In this document: positions 1-8,580 of the stretch, piece by piece
Numbering within the stretch: the stretch's first letter is position 1
Layout of the letters: every line of letters begins with the position of its first letter
Origin: Cyclobacteriaceae bacterium
Lineage (GTDB): Bacteria; Bacteroidota; Bacteroidia; Cytophagales; Cyclobacteriaceae
Direction: 5' to 3'
Length of the DNA: 64,000 bases
Assembly (NCBI GenBank): GCA_012033595.1
Contig: JAAUQL010000018.1
Span: 1 to 64,000, forward strand
Notes under the pieces: generated by a model
Databases searched by the model: none
What the model was told of the DNA's origin: nothing
The model's input: only the letters and a program-made list of their open reading frames with translations
Position numbers and translations under genes: made by a program

Positions 1-931
1 TACCATACATCACTACAATCGACTTTCTAAACACAAAACCCCGATTCCAGCACGCAGTACATGATTTGTACAAGAAAATATCTTAAAATTTGTGTTTTCG
101 ATGCCCTTCCGGTGCAAGTTGGGTTAACACGAACAGTTGTCAGACAGGAGGTTAATATGGCTTGCACTTGAACCAGTGATGAAGGTTTACTGTTAAAAAC
201 CAAGAGTTGCGTTTCAGAAGTCAGAAAAAATAATGGTGGTAGATGTGCCATAGCGTGTGGATGCGGCTTTTGTTTGAGGTGTCCTTAGTCTTCCTTGAGA
301 TAATACGGTGGTTTGATGGCATGATGCTCCAAAGGCATCATCCCGATTATTTTCATCACTTTTTATTTAAAGGCGGCAATTAATTTTGCATGTTTTTGAT
401 TTCGTTTGTAATCAATGACGTTTTCCATTTCTGTTCCCAGCACTCAATTTGAAAACAATATCCGGAATCGGCCTGACCTATAAATAATCCTATTATGACA
501 CTAGTATGGATTGTGGAGGTCTCTCCTTCGCCTCTTGACACATAGAGCGCTGTTCGCAAAAAAAAGTGGTTTTTATTTCTCGGTTTTAACGTTAGCTATC
601 TGCACGATCAATTTTTGCATGAGTAGAATGTTGTAAACTTCGGATGAAAAAACATTGAAAAGTGAAAAAAAGTGTTTATATAGCATTGAAATAATTATAT
701 TTGACAAGAATACAAGAGCGTATATCCACCTGCTTTGACTGCAAGGTGTCAAAATAATAAAATAGATAATTTTTTTGGTTGTTTGGTTGATGTTGAAAAG
801 GGGAGACGTTTAGTTTCCCTTTTTCATTTTGATTCTCATTCTCATCCCTCTTTCTTTCGGTTTTTTTGATTAAGTTAGATTCTTAAATTCAGCTATTATT
901 TTTTAGCTGGCTACTTCTTCATTTTCAATGA
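1..931. other. Long non-coding region, no gene recognised
   Basis: No open frame here gives a recognisable protein. The longest (27-251, minus strand, 74 codons) has no family resemblance, no start context and no domain. The stretch is AT-rich, with T and A runs, and holds a TATATTTG box (696-703) and a terminator-like hairpin (796-824), described separately. It may be the edge of a longer intergenic region that continues to the left of the window, and could hide a degraded gene that I cannot read. Confidence 0.6.
696..824 (+). ncRNA. Possible small transcript or leader with terminator
   Basis: A TATATTTG sequence at 696-703 fits the Bacteroidota -7 element TAnnTTTG. About 90 nt later a hairpin (arms 796-805 and 814-823, with AAAAGGGG against CCCTTTT) runs into a T tract, as in an intrinsic terminator. 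Between them lies a second hairpin (CACCT...AGGTG near 731-745) and no ORF. This could be a short RNA or an attenuated leader of the branching-enzyme gene at 932. No TTTG box is seen at the right distance, so the promoter call is weak. Confidence 0.2.
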
Positions 932-2941
932 ATGACCAATATGAGTAAGAAACATATACCTAAGATTGTACAGGATGATCCATGGCTGACGCCTTATCAG
1001 GATGAAATTGCAAATCGAATTTCAAGATTCAATTCAATTAAGAAGAGCATCACCGAGCAATCGAAGAGCTTAAAATCTTTTGCTTATGCCTATAAAACCC
1101 TGGGTATTAATTTTAACAAAAAAGATAATGGATGGTACTACCGCGAATGGGCTCCGGAGGCTAAATCGCTTGCACTCATAGGGGATTTTAATCATTGGGA
1201 CAGATCCGCGCACCAATTGACCCGAAGGTCGGATGGAATATGGGAAATTTTTGTACCTGCCCATCAGCTCAAGGAGGGTGATTTGGTCAAGGTGCATATA
1301 GTCTCGAATAATGGATCGCATGATCGTATTCCGGCGTATATTTTTAGAGTAGTGCAGGACGAAGTTTCGCATGATTTTGCTGGTCAGGTTTGGGATTTAA
1401 ACCGGGGTTATCAATGGTCTGAAACAGACAAAGCCTTGAGTATTGCCAGAGAATCTCCCATAATCTACGAGGCGCATGTAGGCATGGCTCAGGAAAAGGA
1501 AGGCGTAGGAACTTTCAATGAGTTTACCGATTTGGTATTGCCTCGTATCTTTGAACTTGGCTACAATACCATTCAATTAATGGCCATACAGGAGCATCCT
1601 TATTATGGTTCATTCGGTTATCATGTTTCCAATTTCTTTTGTGTGTCTAGCAGGTTTGGTACTCCCGAAGATTTTAAACGATTGGTAGATACTGCTCATA
1701 AGATGGGCATTGCCATCATTATAGATTTGGTGCATTCGCATGCAGTAAAAAATTTTTCTGAAGGGCTCAATGATTTTGATGGCTCTGGTCACCAGTATTT
1801 CCACGAAGGAGGGAGAGGCTACCATAGCCAGTGGGATTCGAAATTGTTTGATTATGGTAAAATGGAGGTATTGGAATTTCTGCTATCGAATATTCGCTTT
1901 TGGATAGAGGAGTACCACGTCGATGGATTCAGGTTTGATGGCATTACTTCTATGCTATATCATCATCATGGCGATTTTATGGATTTTGACCACTACGACA
2001 AATATTTTTTGAGTGGCGTAGATTGGGATGCGCTAAAATATCTGCAATTGGCCAATGATCTGGTGCATCAACTAAATAAAGATGCATTGACTATAGCTGA
2101 AGACATGAGTGGAATGCCCGGGCTTTGCCGCGAAATAAAGGATGGAGGTATAGGGTTCAATTACCGATTGGGCATGGGCATACCAGATTTTTGGATTAAA
2201 TACCTCAAGGAAAAAAGAGATGAAGATTGGAATATTCATGAACTTTGGAGTGTGATGACCAACAGAAGGTATAGTGAAAAAACTGTAGCCTATGCCGAGT
2301 CGCACGATCAGGCTATTGTTGGCGACAAAACCATCGCGTTTTGGCTGATGGACAAAGAAATGTATTTTCATATGCAGACCGGAGATCAAAATGTGGTGAT
2401 AGACCGGGGCATTGCACTGCATAAAATGATTCGATTATTCACTGCCAGCTTGGGAGGGGAGGCATATCTCAATTTCATAGGCAACGAATTTGGCCATCCG
2501 GAGTGGATAGATTTTCCAAGAGAAGGAAACAACTGGAGCTTCCGATATGCAAGAAGACAATGGTCGTTGGCAGATAATGAAAACTTAAAATACAAGTTTC
2601 TACATTTGTTTGATAAGCGAATGGTTGCCCTGTTAAAAGACTATCGAATACTTTCCGCGCTGGGTCCCCGTCAGCTTAACATGGATGAATTCAATAAGGT
2701 AATCATATTTGAGCGAAACAATTTGATCTTTGTTTTCAATTTCCATCCGGACAGATCCATTATGGATTATAGATTTCCGGCATTGGGCAAAGGCAACTAT
2801 AAAGTGATTTTTTGCACTGATGATGCCGAACTTGGCGGTTTTGCACGTGTAGATACTTCCATAATCTATCCTTCTTTTTCAGACGACACACTAAGTATTT
2901 ATTTGCCAAATCGCACCGCCCTCGTTTTGCAGAAACAATAG
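932..2941 (+). CDS. glgB: 1,4-alpha-glucan branching enzyme (GH13, eukaryote-like type)
   Basis: Glycogen branching enzyme: it cuts alpha-1,4-glucan and re-attaches the piece as an alpha-1,6 branch in the cytoplasm. An N-terminal CBM48 domain (residues about 60-150, with YREWAPEA and GDFNHWD) precedes the GH13 barrel and a C-terminal beta domain. The likely nucleophile Asp is in GFRFDG (about residue 336), the acid/base Glu in AEDMSG (about 390) and the third acid in ESHDQ (about 459). The ESHDQ...VGDKT stretch is typical of the GBE1-like group rather than the E. coli GlgB group. The start could also be the ATG at 941. No other glycogen gene is adjacent; it appears to be a single-gene unit. 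Confidence 0.93.
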   Translation: MTNMSKKHIPKIVQDDPWLTPYQDEIANRISRFNSIKKSITEQSKSLKSFAYAYKTLGINFNKKDNGWYYREWAPEAKSLALIGDFNHWDRSAHQLTRRSDGIWEIFVPAHQLKEGDLVKVHIVSNNGSHDRIPAYIFRVVQDEVSHDFAGQVWDLNRGYQWSETDKALSIARESPIIYEAHVGMAQEKEGVGTFNEFTDLVLPRIFELGYNTIQLMAIQEHPYYGSFGYHVSNFFCVSSRFGTPEDFKRLVDTAHKMGIAIIIDLVHSHAVKNFSEGLNDFDGSGHQYFHEGGRGYHSQWDSKLFDYGKMEVLEFLLSNIRFWIEEYHVDGFRFDGITSMLYHHHGDFMDFDHYDKYFLSGVDWDALKYLQLANDLVHQLNKDALTIAEDMSGMPGLCREIKDGGIGFNYRLGMGIPDFWIKYLKEKRDEDWNIHELWSVMTNRRYSEKTVAYAESHDQAIVGDKTIAFWLMDKEMYFHMQTGDQNVVIDRGIALHKMIRLFTASLGGEAYLNFIGNEFGHPEWIDFPREGNNWSFRYARRQWSLADNENLKYKFLHLFDKRMVALLKDYRILSALGPRQLNMDEFNKVIIFERNNLIFVFNFHPDRSIMDYRFPALGKGNYKVIFCTDDAELGGFARVDTSIIYPSFSDDTLSIYLPNRTALVLQKQ

Positions 2942-2991
2942 CAAAACGACATTTTTGAATACAGCAATCAGAACTTAGTGGAAATTCTCTG

Positions 2992-3024
2992 TTTGTCTGT
3001 GTTTTTTAAAAATAATTATCTTTG
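2992..3024 (+). promoter_or_regulatory. Bacteroidota-type promoter for the MORN-repeat gene
   Basis: TTTG at 2992-2995 and TATCTTTG at 3017-3024 are separated by 21 nt, matching the TTTG / TAnnTTTG consensus used by the Bacteroidota primary sigma factor. Transcription would begin near 3031, just before the candidate starts of the next gene. Confidence 0.6.
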
Positions 3025-3075
3025 TAACAAAATTGGTTCATGACAATGAATCAAATAGGGTGTTTTGAATATTTC

Positions 3076-4914
3076 ATGGATTATTTGGATAGGATCATTT
3101 TATGTTTCTCCCTGGCTGTTTTTATGGCCTTCCAATCTGTGGCACAAGCCATTGAAGTTCGAACCTATCATGATGACAGCAGAACGCACTTAAAAGAACT
3201 TTTTTATATTTCCGATTCAGCCACTTCTATTTTATCCGGACCTTATAAATCATATTATTTGAGCGGAGCACTGGAAAAGGAAGGGTTCTACAAAAACAAC
3301 TATCCCGACAGTTTATGGAAATACTATTTTGAAAATGGCCGTTTGAAAATGAGGGGAACGCTAAAGTATGGCTCAAATCATGGATTATGGGAGTATTTTT
3401 TTGAAAATGGAAATCTGAACATGGCAGGGATGATCATGGACGCCAAGAGAGAAGGGACGTGGAGGTTTTACTATGAAAATGGAAATTTGAAATCGCAAGG
3501 AAATTATAAGACCAACAAAAAGGATGGGATATGGAATTATTTCTATGAAGAAGGAGAATTAAAAGCCCAGGCCTTTTATCAGGAAGATGAAGGCATATAC
3601 AAAGAGTTTTATTCAGATGGCAAGCTAAAGGCTGAGGGCTTAAACAAAGATGGCCAAAGCGACAGTACCTGGGTTTTTTATCATGAAAATGGGAATGTTA
3701 AAGCCATTGGAAACTATGAAAGGGGAAAATGTGAGGGGCATTGGGTGTACTATTTCAACAATGAAAAAAAATCTGCAGAAGGTAATTATCAAAATGGGAC
3801 AAAAGAGGGCAAGTGGATTTATTATCATGAAAATGGTGAAGTCAGTTCTGAAGGTGCCCTTAGGGATGGAAAAAAGGAAGGTTATTGGAGAATATTTGGC
3901 AAAGATGGATCGTTCAAAGCCGATGGCCTCTTTGAACAGAATGAAGGCAAATACACCGAATATTATGAATCTGGCAAAGTAAAGTCCGAAGGCCAAATCG
4001 TTGACGGCAAAAATGATGGAGTGTGGACATATTACTATGAAGATGGCACCAAGGAAGGAGCGTGCTATTATACCCTTGGAAATGGAAGCTATACAGGTTA
4101 TTACAAAGATGGAAACATCAAAATGAAAGGCAAAGTCGAAGGGGGTGTAAATGTGGGTATATGGGAATTGTACGACAAAGATGGGGATGTGGCAGGATAC
4201 TATCGACCTTACTATGAAGACGAACGGCCAGTGTATAAATTGGTCGAAAAGAAGAAGGTACCAAGAGGAGATTATGTGAAGCCGGCTTATAAATACAAAA
4301 GTTATAAGTCAAAATATTTCGATCCGGTGATCAATGAGTACAAAGGGGTAATAGTGGCCACCAATCCGATTGCTCCTTTTCTGGGACAATTGCCTCTTTC
4401 CGTAGAATATTATATCGAAGAAAGATTGGGGTATGAATTACAAGCCGTACTATTAAGGCAACCATTTTTTACTAAAGATGAAAGCGTTAGTATAAATGAT
4501 GTCTACAAGCGAGGTTTTAATGTATCGCTAAGGCAAAAATTTTACCATCCGGAGGGAAAATTGGGCATGTTTTATTTTGGACATGAAGTCCGTCTCACAT
4601 CTTTAAAGCACTTTGCCAATGTTATTGACTCTATTGCTGTGCCTGCTGTCAAGAATAAAATAAATACAAAAGAGACGAAATTTGAATACGCATTTTTTGT
4701 GGGCGACCGCTGGATGCGATTGTTGGGAGACCGGTATAACAATAACTCTGTAGGATTTACATTAGATGCCTTCCTTGGCTTTGGTTTCGGATATCGCCTT
4801 TATCAAAAGAACTATCCCGGCAACGCAGTATACGATTTGTTGTTTGAAGACACGAACGCATCAAAGTTTGCGATTTCTCCCAGAATAGGCATCAATGTCG
4901 GATTTATATTCTGA
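3076..4914 (+). CDS. MORN/YwqK-repeat protein with C-terminal outer-membrane barrel-like domain
   Basis: Secreted repeat protein of unknown function. After a signal peptide ending near AQA there are 14 imperfect repeats of about 23 residues, with the pattern G-x-W-x-x-Y-x-x-G-x-L/V-K-x-x-G, as in the MORN_2 / YwqK antitoxin-like repeats that are abundant in Bacteroidota surface proteins. About 220 C-terminal residues form alternating hydrophobic strands ending in Phe (GINVGFIF), which suggests an outer-membrane beta-barrel. I choose 3076 because it places the signal peptide at the N terminus; ATGs at 3040 and 3046 are in frame and also possible. The repeats probably face outward or into the periplasm; the partner is unknown. 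It has its own promoter upstream. Confidence 0.8.
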   Translation: MDYLDRIILCFSLAVFMAFQSVAQAIEVRTYHDDSRTHLKELFYISDSATSILSGPYKSYYLSGALEKEGFYKNNYPDSLWKYYFENGRLKMRGTLKYGSNHGLWEYFFENGNLNMAGMIMDAKREGTWRFYYENGNLKSQGNYKTNKKDGIWNYFYEEGELKAQAFYQEDEGIYKEFYSDGKLKAEGLNKDGQSDSTWVFYHENGNVKAIGNYERGKCEGHWVYYFNNEKKSAEGNYQNGTKEGKWIYYHENGEVSSEGALRDGKKEGYWRIFGKDGSFKADGLFEQNEGKYTEYYESGKVKSEGQIVDGKNDGVWTYYYEDGTKEGACYYTLGNGSYTGYYKDGNIKMKGKVEGGVNVGIWELYDKDGDVAGYYRPYYEDERPVYKLVEKKKVPRGDYVKPAYKYKSYKSKYFDPVINEYKGVIVATNPIAPFLGQLPLSVEYYIEERLGYELQAVLLRQPFFTKDESVSINDVYKRGFNVSLRQKFYHPEGKLGMFYFGHEVRLTSLKHFANVIDSIAVPAVKNKINTKETKFEYAFFVGDRWMRLLGDRYNNNSVGFTLDAFLGFGFGYRLYQKNYPGNAVYDLLFEDTNASKFAISPRIGINVGFIF

Positions 4915-5129
4915 TATGCGTGACCTATTATTTTTTGAAAATAAGCCGGTAATAATTCAACTAGCAAATAAGCGCGTTAAGCGCAACTTAGTCCATAATC
5001 AATTGATAATCATTCCCATACGCACACGTTATTATATGGAGACGGTGCAGTTATATTAAGACTGATTTTAAATAGTGCAAATTTCAGGAAAACCTGATTT
5101 AGATCATGTTTTGTGAGAAGGCAGACCCT

Positions 5130-5242
5130 TATCTTTGAATTACTTTTTAAGCGATACAACAATTATTATTTTTTAAGCTATACCAAGTCACAAGGTGAGT
5201 GATGTCTGACAAGAGGTCTTTCACTTTGTGGCTATTTTTTTT
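5130..5242 (+). ncRNA. Candidate intergenic small RNA
   Basis: TATCTTTG at 5130-5137 matches the Bacteroidota -7 element, and a strong terminator follows 50-100 nt downstream (5186-5242). The implied transcript is about 100 nt, starting near 5144, and has no ORF. The MORN gene ends more than 200 nt upstream, so the terminator is far from it for a simple gene end. A TTTTG at 5109-5113 is closer than the usual 19-21 nt to the -7 box, which weakens the promoter. I cannot assign it to a known RNA family. Confidence 0.35.
5186..5242 (+). terminator. Intrinsic terminator, plus strand
   Basis: AGTCACAAGGTGA (5186-5198) pairs with TCACTTTGTGGCT (5221-5233) over 13 positions with three G-U pairs, and is followed by eight T residues (5235-5242). 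It ends either the candidate small RNA or read-through from the MORN gene. Confidence 0.75.
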
Positions 5243-5276
5243 ACACGAAAAAATCCTCTGATAGGTTGCGAATAAT

Positions 5277-5305
5277 AAAAAAAGCCCATCGAAAAATCGA
5301 CGGGC
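5277..5305 (-). terminator. Intrinsic terminator of the thioredoxin-like gene
   Basis: On the minus strand GCCCGTCGA (5305-5297) pairs with TCGATGGGC (5292-5284) around a 4-nt loop and runs into seven T residues (5283-5277). It lies about 60 nt after the stop of the minus-strand gene at 5363. Confidence 0.85.
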
Positions 5306-5362
5306 CAAATGGTATTTTTTACATTTATGCTGTATTATCTTACATAAACTATTTGCAAGGCT

Positions 5363-5875
5363 TTATTTCACCTGTGCAGTTTCACTAAGTAAAATTTCCT
5401 CGATTGCTTTCTTTAAAGACGCTTTAGGCAAAGCGCCTTGCGCCATTTGAGGCTGTCCGTCGGTCGGACAAAAAAGAAGCGAAGGAATACTCCTTATGCC
5501 AAATGCAGCCGCAAGTTCTTGCTCAGCTTCTGTATCGATTTGATAGATGTTTATTTTACCTTCATATTCCTTCGAAAGCTCTACCAAAATAGGATGAACC
5601 ATCTTGCATGGTCCACACCAATCTGCATAGAAATCGATGAGGCAAGGCAATTCTCCTTCGTATTTCCATTCTTTGTTTTGCTCGTAATTGAATACTTTTT
5701 TCAGGAACTGATCTTTTGTTAATTTTTCCATTTTCGATTTTTCTAAATTTACTTCAACATCGCTTTTGTTCTCCTCTTGTATCGACAGCACTTTGCCGTT
5801 CGATATGGTAAATATGGCGCCTAATGATATTACTGCCAAGGCAATGGCTGCCATTCCATAGTTTCTAAGTTTCAT
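5363..5875 (-). CDS. Membrane-anchored or exported thioredoxin-like protein
   Basis: Thioredoxin-fold protein of about 170 residues. An N-terminal hydrophobic segment (residues about 5-23) acts as signal or anchor, and the thioredoxin domain follows from about residue 60 with the active site WCGPC and a cis-Pro loop (IPSLLF). The classic WCGPCK motif predicts dithiol-disulfide exchange, here likely in the periplasm. I start at the ATG at 5875, which gives a proper signal-like N terminus; the frame is open further to 5923 but that extension would cover the promoter. It is a single-gene unit with a clear promoter and terminator. Confidence 0.88.
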   Translation of the reverse strand: MKLRNYGMAAIALAVISLGAIFTISNGKVLSIQEENKSDVEVNLEKSKMEKLTKDQFLKKVFNYEQNKEWKYEGELPCLIDFYADWCGPCKMVHPILVELSKEYEGKINIYQIDTEAEQELAAAFGIRSIPSLLFCPTDGQPQMAQGALPKASLKKAIEEILLSETAQVK

Positions 5876-5892
5876 TCGTTTTAATTTACAGT

Positions 5893-5925
5893 CAAATATA
5901 TGAACAAATAAACATATAAACAAAA
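5893..5925 (-). promoter_or_regulatory. Promoter of the thioredoxin-like gene
   Basis: On the minus strand TTTTG (5925-5921) and TATATTTG (5900-5893) are separated by exactly 20 nt, an excellent match to the Bacteroidota promoter. Transcription would start about 10 nt before the chosen ATG at 5875, supporting that start. Confidence 0.75.
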
Positions 5926-6032
5926 TGTCATATATCCTTTGACGATATTATGAAAAAAAAGTTTCGAGTATTCAACAATTATTCTAAATCCAACGTATTT
6001 TCAGCGCGTGTTTTTGATAGAAATAGAAAAGA

Positions 6033-6539
6033 ATGAAAAAAATTTTTGTGGTAAGACATGCCAAGTCTAGTTGGGACGAACCTGAATTAGAAGACTTTGA
6101 CAGACCCCTGAATAAAAGAGGGAAAAAATCAGCGCCAGAAATGGGCAAGCGCATGCAACAGCGCGGAATAGCGCCGGATTTACTCATTAGTTCGCCAGCA
6201 AAAAGAGCCTTTGCCACTGCCAAACTCATTGCCAGGGAGTTGTCCATTTCTCCGGAGAAAATACAGAAAGAACCACGTTTTTATGAAGCCACCATCCCCG
6301 ATTTTGTAGGTGTATTGCAAAGCCTAAGCGATGAAGTGAATACAGTCATGATTTTTAGCCATAATCCGGGGCTCACTGATTTGGTGAATTATTTATCTGA
6401 TGCCGGAATTTTCAATGTACCCACCTGTGGTATAGCGGAAATTGACCTAGACATAGCTGGCTGGAAGGAACTGGACAAACGCAAGGGCAGGTTGGTTTTA
6501 TTCGATTATCCTAAATGGATTGCAGGTTCTTTTAATTAG
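6033..6539 (+). CDS. sixA: SixA-type histidine phosphatase
   Basis: Small phosphatase of the histidine phosphatase (phosphoglycerate-mutase-like) superfamily, about 168 residues, the usual length for SixA. The N terminus carries the catalytic RHAKS motif (His at residue 9) and the second catalytic His is in FSHNPGLTDL. SixA removes phosphate from phosphohistidine in signalling or phosphotransfer proteins; whether that is the substrate here cannot be told from sequence. It stands alone, divergent from the thioredoxin-like gene. Confidence 0.88.
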   Translation: MKKIFVVRHAKSSWDEPELEDFDRPLNKRGKKSAPEMGKRMQQRGIAPDLLISSPAKRAFATAKLIARELSISPEKIQKEPRFYEATIPDFVGVLQSLSDEVNTVMIFSHNPGLTDLVNYLSDAGIFNVPTCGIAEIDLDIAGWKELDKRKGRLVLFDYPKWIAGSFN

Positions 6540-6706
6540 AGCCAGGATCAATGTTTTTGGCTTTAGCTATACTATAAACAGGCCAAATAAGGTTAAAGTA
6601 AAAATGATTGCTCACAAGTAATCAATTCAATCTTTAATCCTTTATTTTTGTTGTCCAATTTGACCCCCTGGATTATTAGGGTTTATGAGCATATAGATTC
6701 CTCTAA

Positions 6707-6714
6707 TAAATTTG
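6707..6714 (+). promoter_or_regulatory. Promoter -7 element of the LysM gene
   Basis: TAAATTTG fits TAnnTTTG and lies 12 nt before the ATG at 6727. Because it overlaps an in-frame TTG at 6712, it argues that translation starts at 6727. No TTTG box is visible at the expected distance. Confidence 0.45.
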
Positions 6715-6726
6715 TTTTTGCTGTTT

Positions 6727-7788
6727 ATGAAAAATTACCACTACCTATTTTTTTTGGTTATCCTCATTTTTGTCCGCAGCAATGTAGCCTTTTCCGGCAC
6801 GTTGGCGCTTGATTCAGTTGGTTTGGTGAACAAAAATGGAGGCAAATATATAGTGCATGAGGTAATAGCCGGGGAAACGCTTTTTGCACTTTCAAGGAAA
6901 TACGGTGTCGATACACAGGCCATCAAAGACGCCAACAGCGATGATGTTTCTAACCTGGCTATTGGCCAGCGCGTTTTAGTGCCTTTTCGAAAAATAGATG
7001 AACAAAAGTGGGAAATCCATAAGGTAAAACCATCTGAGACACTATTTTCTATTTCACGACAGTACGATGTCAAAGTCGATGATTTAATCAAGTGGAACAA
7101 CTTAACTGACAACAGCATTTCCATAGGTCAAATGCTAAAAGTATCCTTTAAATCCGGTAGCGATATAGATATAGAGCGGAATATTGACAATGAAAAGCGA
7201 AGGACACATTTGGTGGAAAAATCACAGACGCTATATGCGATTTCAAGAATGTATCAGGTAACGCCAGCCCAATTGAGGTCGTGGAACAAGCTAAGCAGCG
7301 ACGAGCTTAACATCGGTCAGGTATTGGTGGTATCGGAAGAGGCAGATGAAGTTGATAAATCATCTAATTCGTCAATGCTGCCAATAAACAAGCAAGAGAA
7401 GCAACCTGCCGACAAAATACCAAGTGCGGGTGCCACAACTCCTGCTCAAACACTAGTGAGCGCAGAGACCGTCAAGACTACTGAACCTAAAACCATAGAG
7501 GAGTCGGATATGCCTGCGGAAAAGGTTGTTCAAAAGGGGTTTGCAGAAGTGATAGACAATAGTAATGAAACCAAAAAATATCTGGCTTTGCACCGCGACG
7601 CCCAAATTGGCACCATCATGCAGGTAAGAAATGAAATGAACAATCAAAGTGTCTTTGTGCGAATAGTCGGTACAATTCCCGCTACTGGTGACAATGCCAA
7701 AGTAATCCTGAAAATATCGAAAAAAGCATATGACCGGCTTGGGGCAGTTGATAGCCGTTTTCCGGTGGAAGTGTCGTATATTCCTTAA
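6727..7788 (+). CDS. LysM-repeat protein with RlpA-like C-terminal domain
   Basis: Exported peptidoglycan-associated protein of about 353 residues. A signal peptide (residues 1-22) is followed by three LysM domains (about 40-90, 98-145 and 160-205, each with GETLFALS-like, SETLFSIS or SQTLYAIS cores), a low-complexity linker rich in P, T, K and E, and a C-terminal domain of about 70 residues (IGTIMQVRNEMN...) resembling the RlpA-like double-psi beta barrel. It probably binds cell wall in the periplasm. The start at 6727 gives a clean signal peptide. The stop overlaps the start of the next gene (TAATG), so the two are likely coupled. Confidence 0.85.
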   Translation: MKNYHYLFFLVILIFVRSNVAFSGTLALDSVGLVNKNGGKYIVHEVIAGETLFALSRKYGVDTQAIKDANSDDVSNLAIGQRVLVPFRKIDEQKWEIHKVKPSETLFSISRQYDVKVDDLIKWNNLTDNSISIGQMLKVSFKSGSDIDIERNIDNEKRRTHLVEKSQTLYAISRMYQVTPAQLRSWNKLSSDELNIGQVLVVSEEADEVDKSSNSSMLPINKQEKQPADKIPSAGATTPAQTLVSAETVKTTEPKTIEESDMPAEKVVQKGFAEVIDNSNETKKYLALHRDAQIGTIMQVRNEMNNQSVFVRIVGTIPATGDNAKVILKISKKAYDRLGAVDSRFPVEVSYIP

Positions 7789-8573
7789 TGGAATTAGTCT
7801 TGCATCAAGAGCAGATCAGGGACTTGCTTGAAGGCGGGTATGAAAAATATAATTCAGCTTCTTTCATCAAAGATGATCCTATATGCGTTCCTCATCTCTT
7901 TGCCAAATTACAGGATATTGAAATAGCCGGGCTTTTTGCAGCCATTCTGGCCTGGGGTCAACGAAAGACCATTATTGACAAATGCACACACCTGATGCAA
8001 CTGTTTGATTTTGCGCCACATGATTTTATCCTCAACCACACAGAAAGTGATTTGAAAACACTTGAGAAATTCAAGCATCGCACGTTCAACTCCACCGATC
8101 TTCTTTATTTTGTAAATTTTCTCCAAAGGCACTACCGGCAGCACAACTCGTTGGAAACGTTATTTTCACCAATAGATAAGATGGCAGAAAACACCAGAAC
8201 GAGTATTTTGCGGTTTCATACGGCGTTTACATCACCATCATGTTTTCCGATGAGAACGGGCAAGCACGTGGCAAGTCCGTCAAAAAAATCTGCATGCAAG
8301 CGTATTAATATGTTTTTGCGGTGGATGGTAAGAAAAGACGCTTCAGGAGTGGATTTTGGGTTATGGCAACATATCAAACCGCATCAGTTGGTCTGTCCCT
8401 GCGATGTACATGTGGTGCGAATAGCCAGAGAATTGAAATTGGTTACCGGCAAGCTTGTCAATTGGGACATGGCTGAGGAGCTGACTGCAAACCTGAAAAT
8501 CTATGATGCGCAGGATCCGGTCAAATACGATTTTGCGCTATTTGGAATGGGTCTGAACAAAGATTTTTATTGA
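7788..8573 (+). CDS. TIGR02757 family protein (DUF2400)
   Basis: Cytoplasmic protein of about 261 residues that matches the TIGR02757 / DUF2400 family known from Bacteroidota and some other bacteria. Characteristic blocks are AAILAWGQRKTI near the N terminus, HVASPSKKSACKRINMFLRWMVR in the middle and the C-terminal CPCDVHV and DPVKYDFALFG. The spaced Cys residues recall HhH/endonuclease III-like proteins, but the biochemical role is not established. It shares the A of its ATG with the preceding stop codon (TAATG), which implies translational coupling to the LysM gene. Confidence 0.85.
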   Translation: MELVLHQEQIRDLLEGGYEKYNSASFIKDDPICVPHLFAKLQDIEIAGLFAAILAWGQRKTIIDKCTHLMQLFDFAPHDFILNHTESDLKTLEKFKHRTFNSTDLLYFVNFLQRHYRQHNSLETLFSPIDKMAENTRTSILRFHTAFTSPSCFPMRTGKHVASPSKKSACKRINMFLRWMVRKDASGVDFGLWQHIKPHQLVCPCDVHVVRIARELKLVTGKLVNWDMAEELTANLKIYDAQDPVKYDFALFGMGLNKDFY

Positions 8574-8580
8574 GTTATCA

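Larger units (their letters stand above)
4915..5362. other. Intergenic region with a candidate RNA and two terminators
   Basis: This 448-base stretch has no plausible ORF. It contains an AT-rich inverted repeat just after the upstream stop (near 4929-4945), a 10-bp palindrome ATCAATTGAT near 4999, a TATCTTTG promoter box (5130-5137), a plus-strand terminator (5186-5242) and a minus-strand terminator (5277-5305). The last serves the thioredoxin-like gene on the minus strand. Confidence 0.7.

Noticed and set aside
3650-3982. A 110-codon plus-strand frame inside the MORN-repeat gene.
   Set aside because: It only reflects the repeat DNA read in another frame (K/M-rich repeats), with no start signal or family.
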